Part shown: one piece after another, positions 63,899 through 64,000 of the stretch
Numbering within the stretch: position 1 is the first letter of the stretch
Layout: every line of letters begins with the position of its first letter
Assembly: GCA_009746045.1 (NCBI GenBank)
Contig: RPFO01000072.1
Location: forward strand, 3,260,823-3,324,822
Direction of reading: 5' to 3'
Source of the DNA: Mesostigma viride
Taxonomy: Eukaryota > Streptophyta > Mesostigmatophyceae > Mesostigmatales > Mesostigmataceae
DNA: 64,000 bases
Program-made: the position numbers and the translations under genes
The notes under the pieces: model-generated
Database searches by the model: none
Told to the model about the DNA's origin: nothing
Seen by the model: only the letters and a program-made list of their open reading frames with translations

Positions 63899-64000
63899 AA
63901 GAATGAGAGTCCTTGAAGAACAAGAAGTAGAAGAATAAGAGTCCTTGAAGAAGAAGAGGTAGAAGAATAAGAGTCCTTGAAGAAGAAGATGTAGTAGAAT
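63899..64000. repeat. Tandem repeat with AGAGTCCTTGAAGAA, about 33-36 bp x 3
   Basis: Purine-rich units in the intron after exon 16, running to the window edge. Confidence 0.85.

Overview
The window is nuclear DNA from a eukaryote, most likely a chlorophyte green alga. The reasons are short GT..AG introns with C-rich 3' ends, GC-biased codon third positions, a hydroxyproline-rich (Ser-Pro)n extracellular segment of the kind abundant in algal wall and matrix proteins, and plant-type leucine-rich repeats (LRRs). I cannot name the species. No bacterial, organellar or CRISPR features were seen.

Positions 1-44,390 are a nest of transposable elements, most of them delimited here by target-site duplications (TSDs). 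A broken LINE 3' end (1-1,620) is followed by remains of an old Ty3/gypsy-like element: an aspartic protease relic at 1,970-2,310 and a putative 2.46-kb 3' LTR at 17,991-20,453. Retrotransposon 1 (3,019-15,153, minus strand, TSD CTGAC) lies inside those remains. It holds a 3.9-kb CACTA-like transposon in its gag gene and a 658-bp element with palindromic ends in its 5' LTR. Retrotransposon 2 (20,785-42,278, plus strand, TSD CCAAG) lies inside an L1-like LINE (continuing at 42,284-44,390). It contains a Ty1/copia element (23,246-29,365, TSD CAGGC), a 480-bp CACTA-ended MITE, a non-coding large LTR element (34,040-40,938, TSD GGAAG), a 5'-truncated LINE copy (41,287-41,524) and a second palindrome-ended insertion.

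Retrotransposons 1 and 2 belong to one unusual lineage. Their order is gag, zinc knuckle, integrase, protease-like domain, reverse transcriptase, RNase H, so the protease-like domain sits between integrase and RT. Both carry HGDD in the RT active site, DTQA or DTNA in the protease loop, and LTRs that begin AGTTA and end TAACT instead of TG..CA.

A short mobile family recurs: a 76-78 bp near-perfect palindrome acting as a terminal repeat. It occurs as a full element (14,432-15,089), a deletion derivative (21,416-21,565), a solo copy (55,545-55,620) and a half copy (7,299-7,344). The first three have 5-bp TSDs. Two can be compared with an empty site in the partner LTR of the same host element.

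From 45,007 to beyond 63,646 there is one large host gene on the plus strand. I reconstruct 16 exons with consistent phases, 1,126 codons, open at the right edge. It predicts a single-pass membrane protein: EF-hand, transmembrane helix, extracellular domains with a Pro/Ser-rich stretch, then LRRs. Its introns hold a kilobase of almost pure G next to an assembly gap, a TTAA-flanked transposon, several minisatellites, and repeated echoes of neighbouring exon borders.
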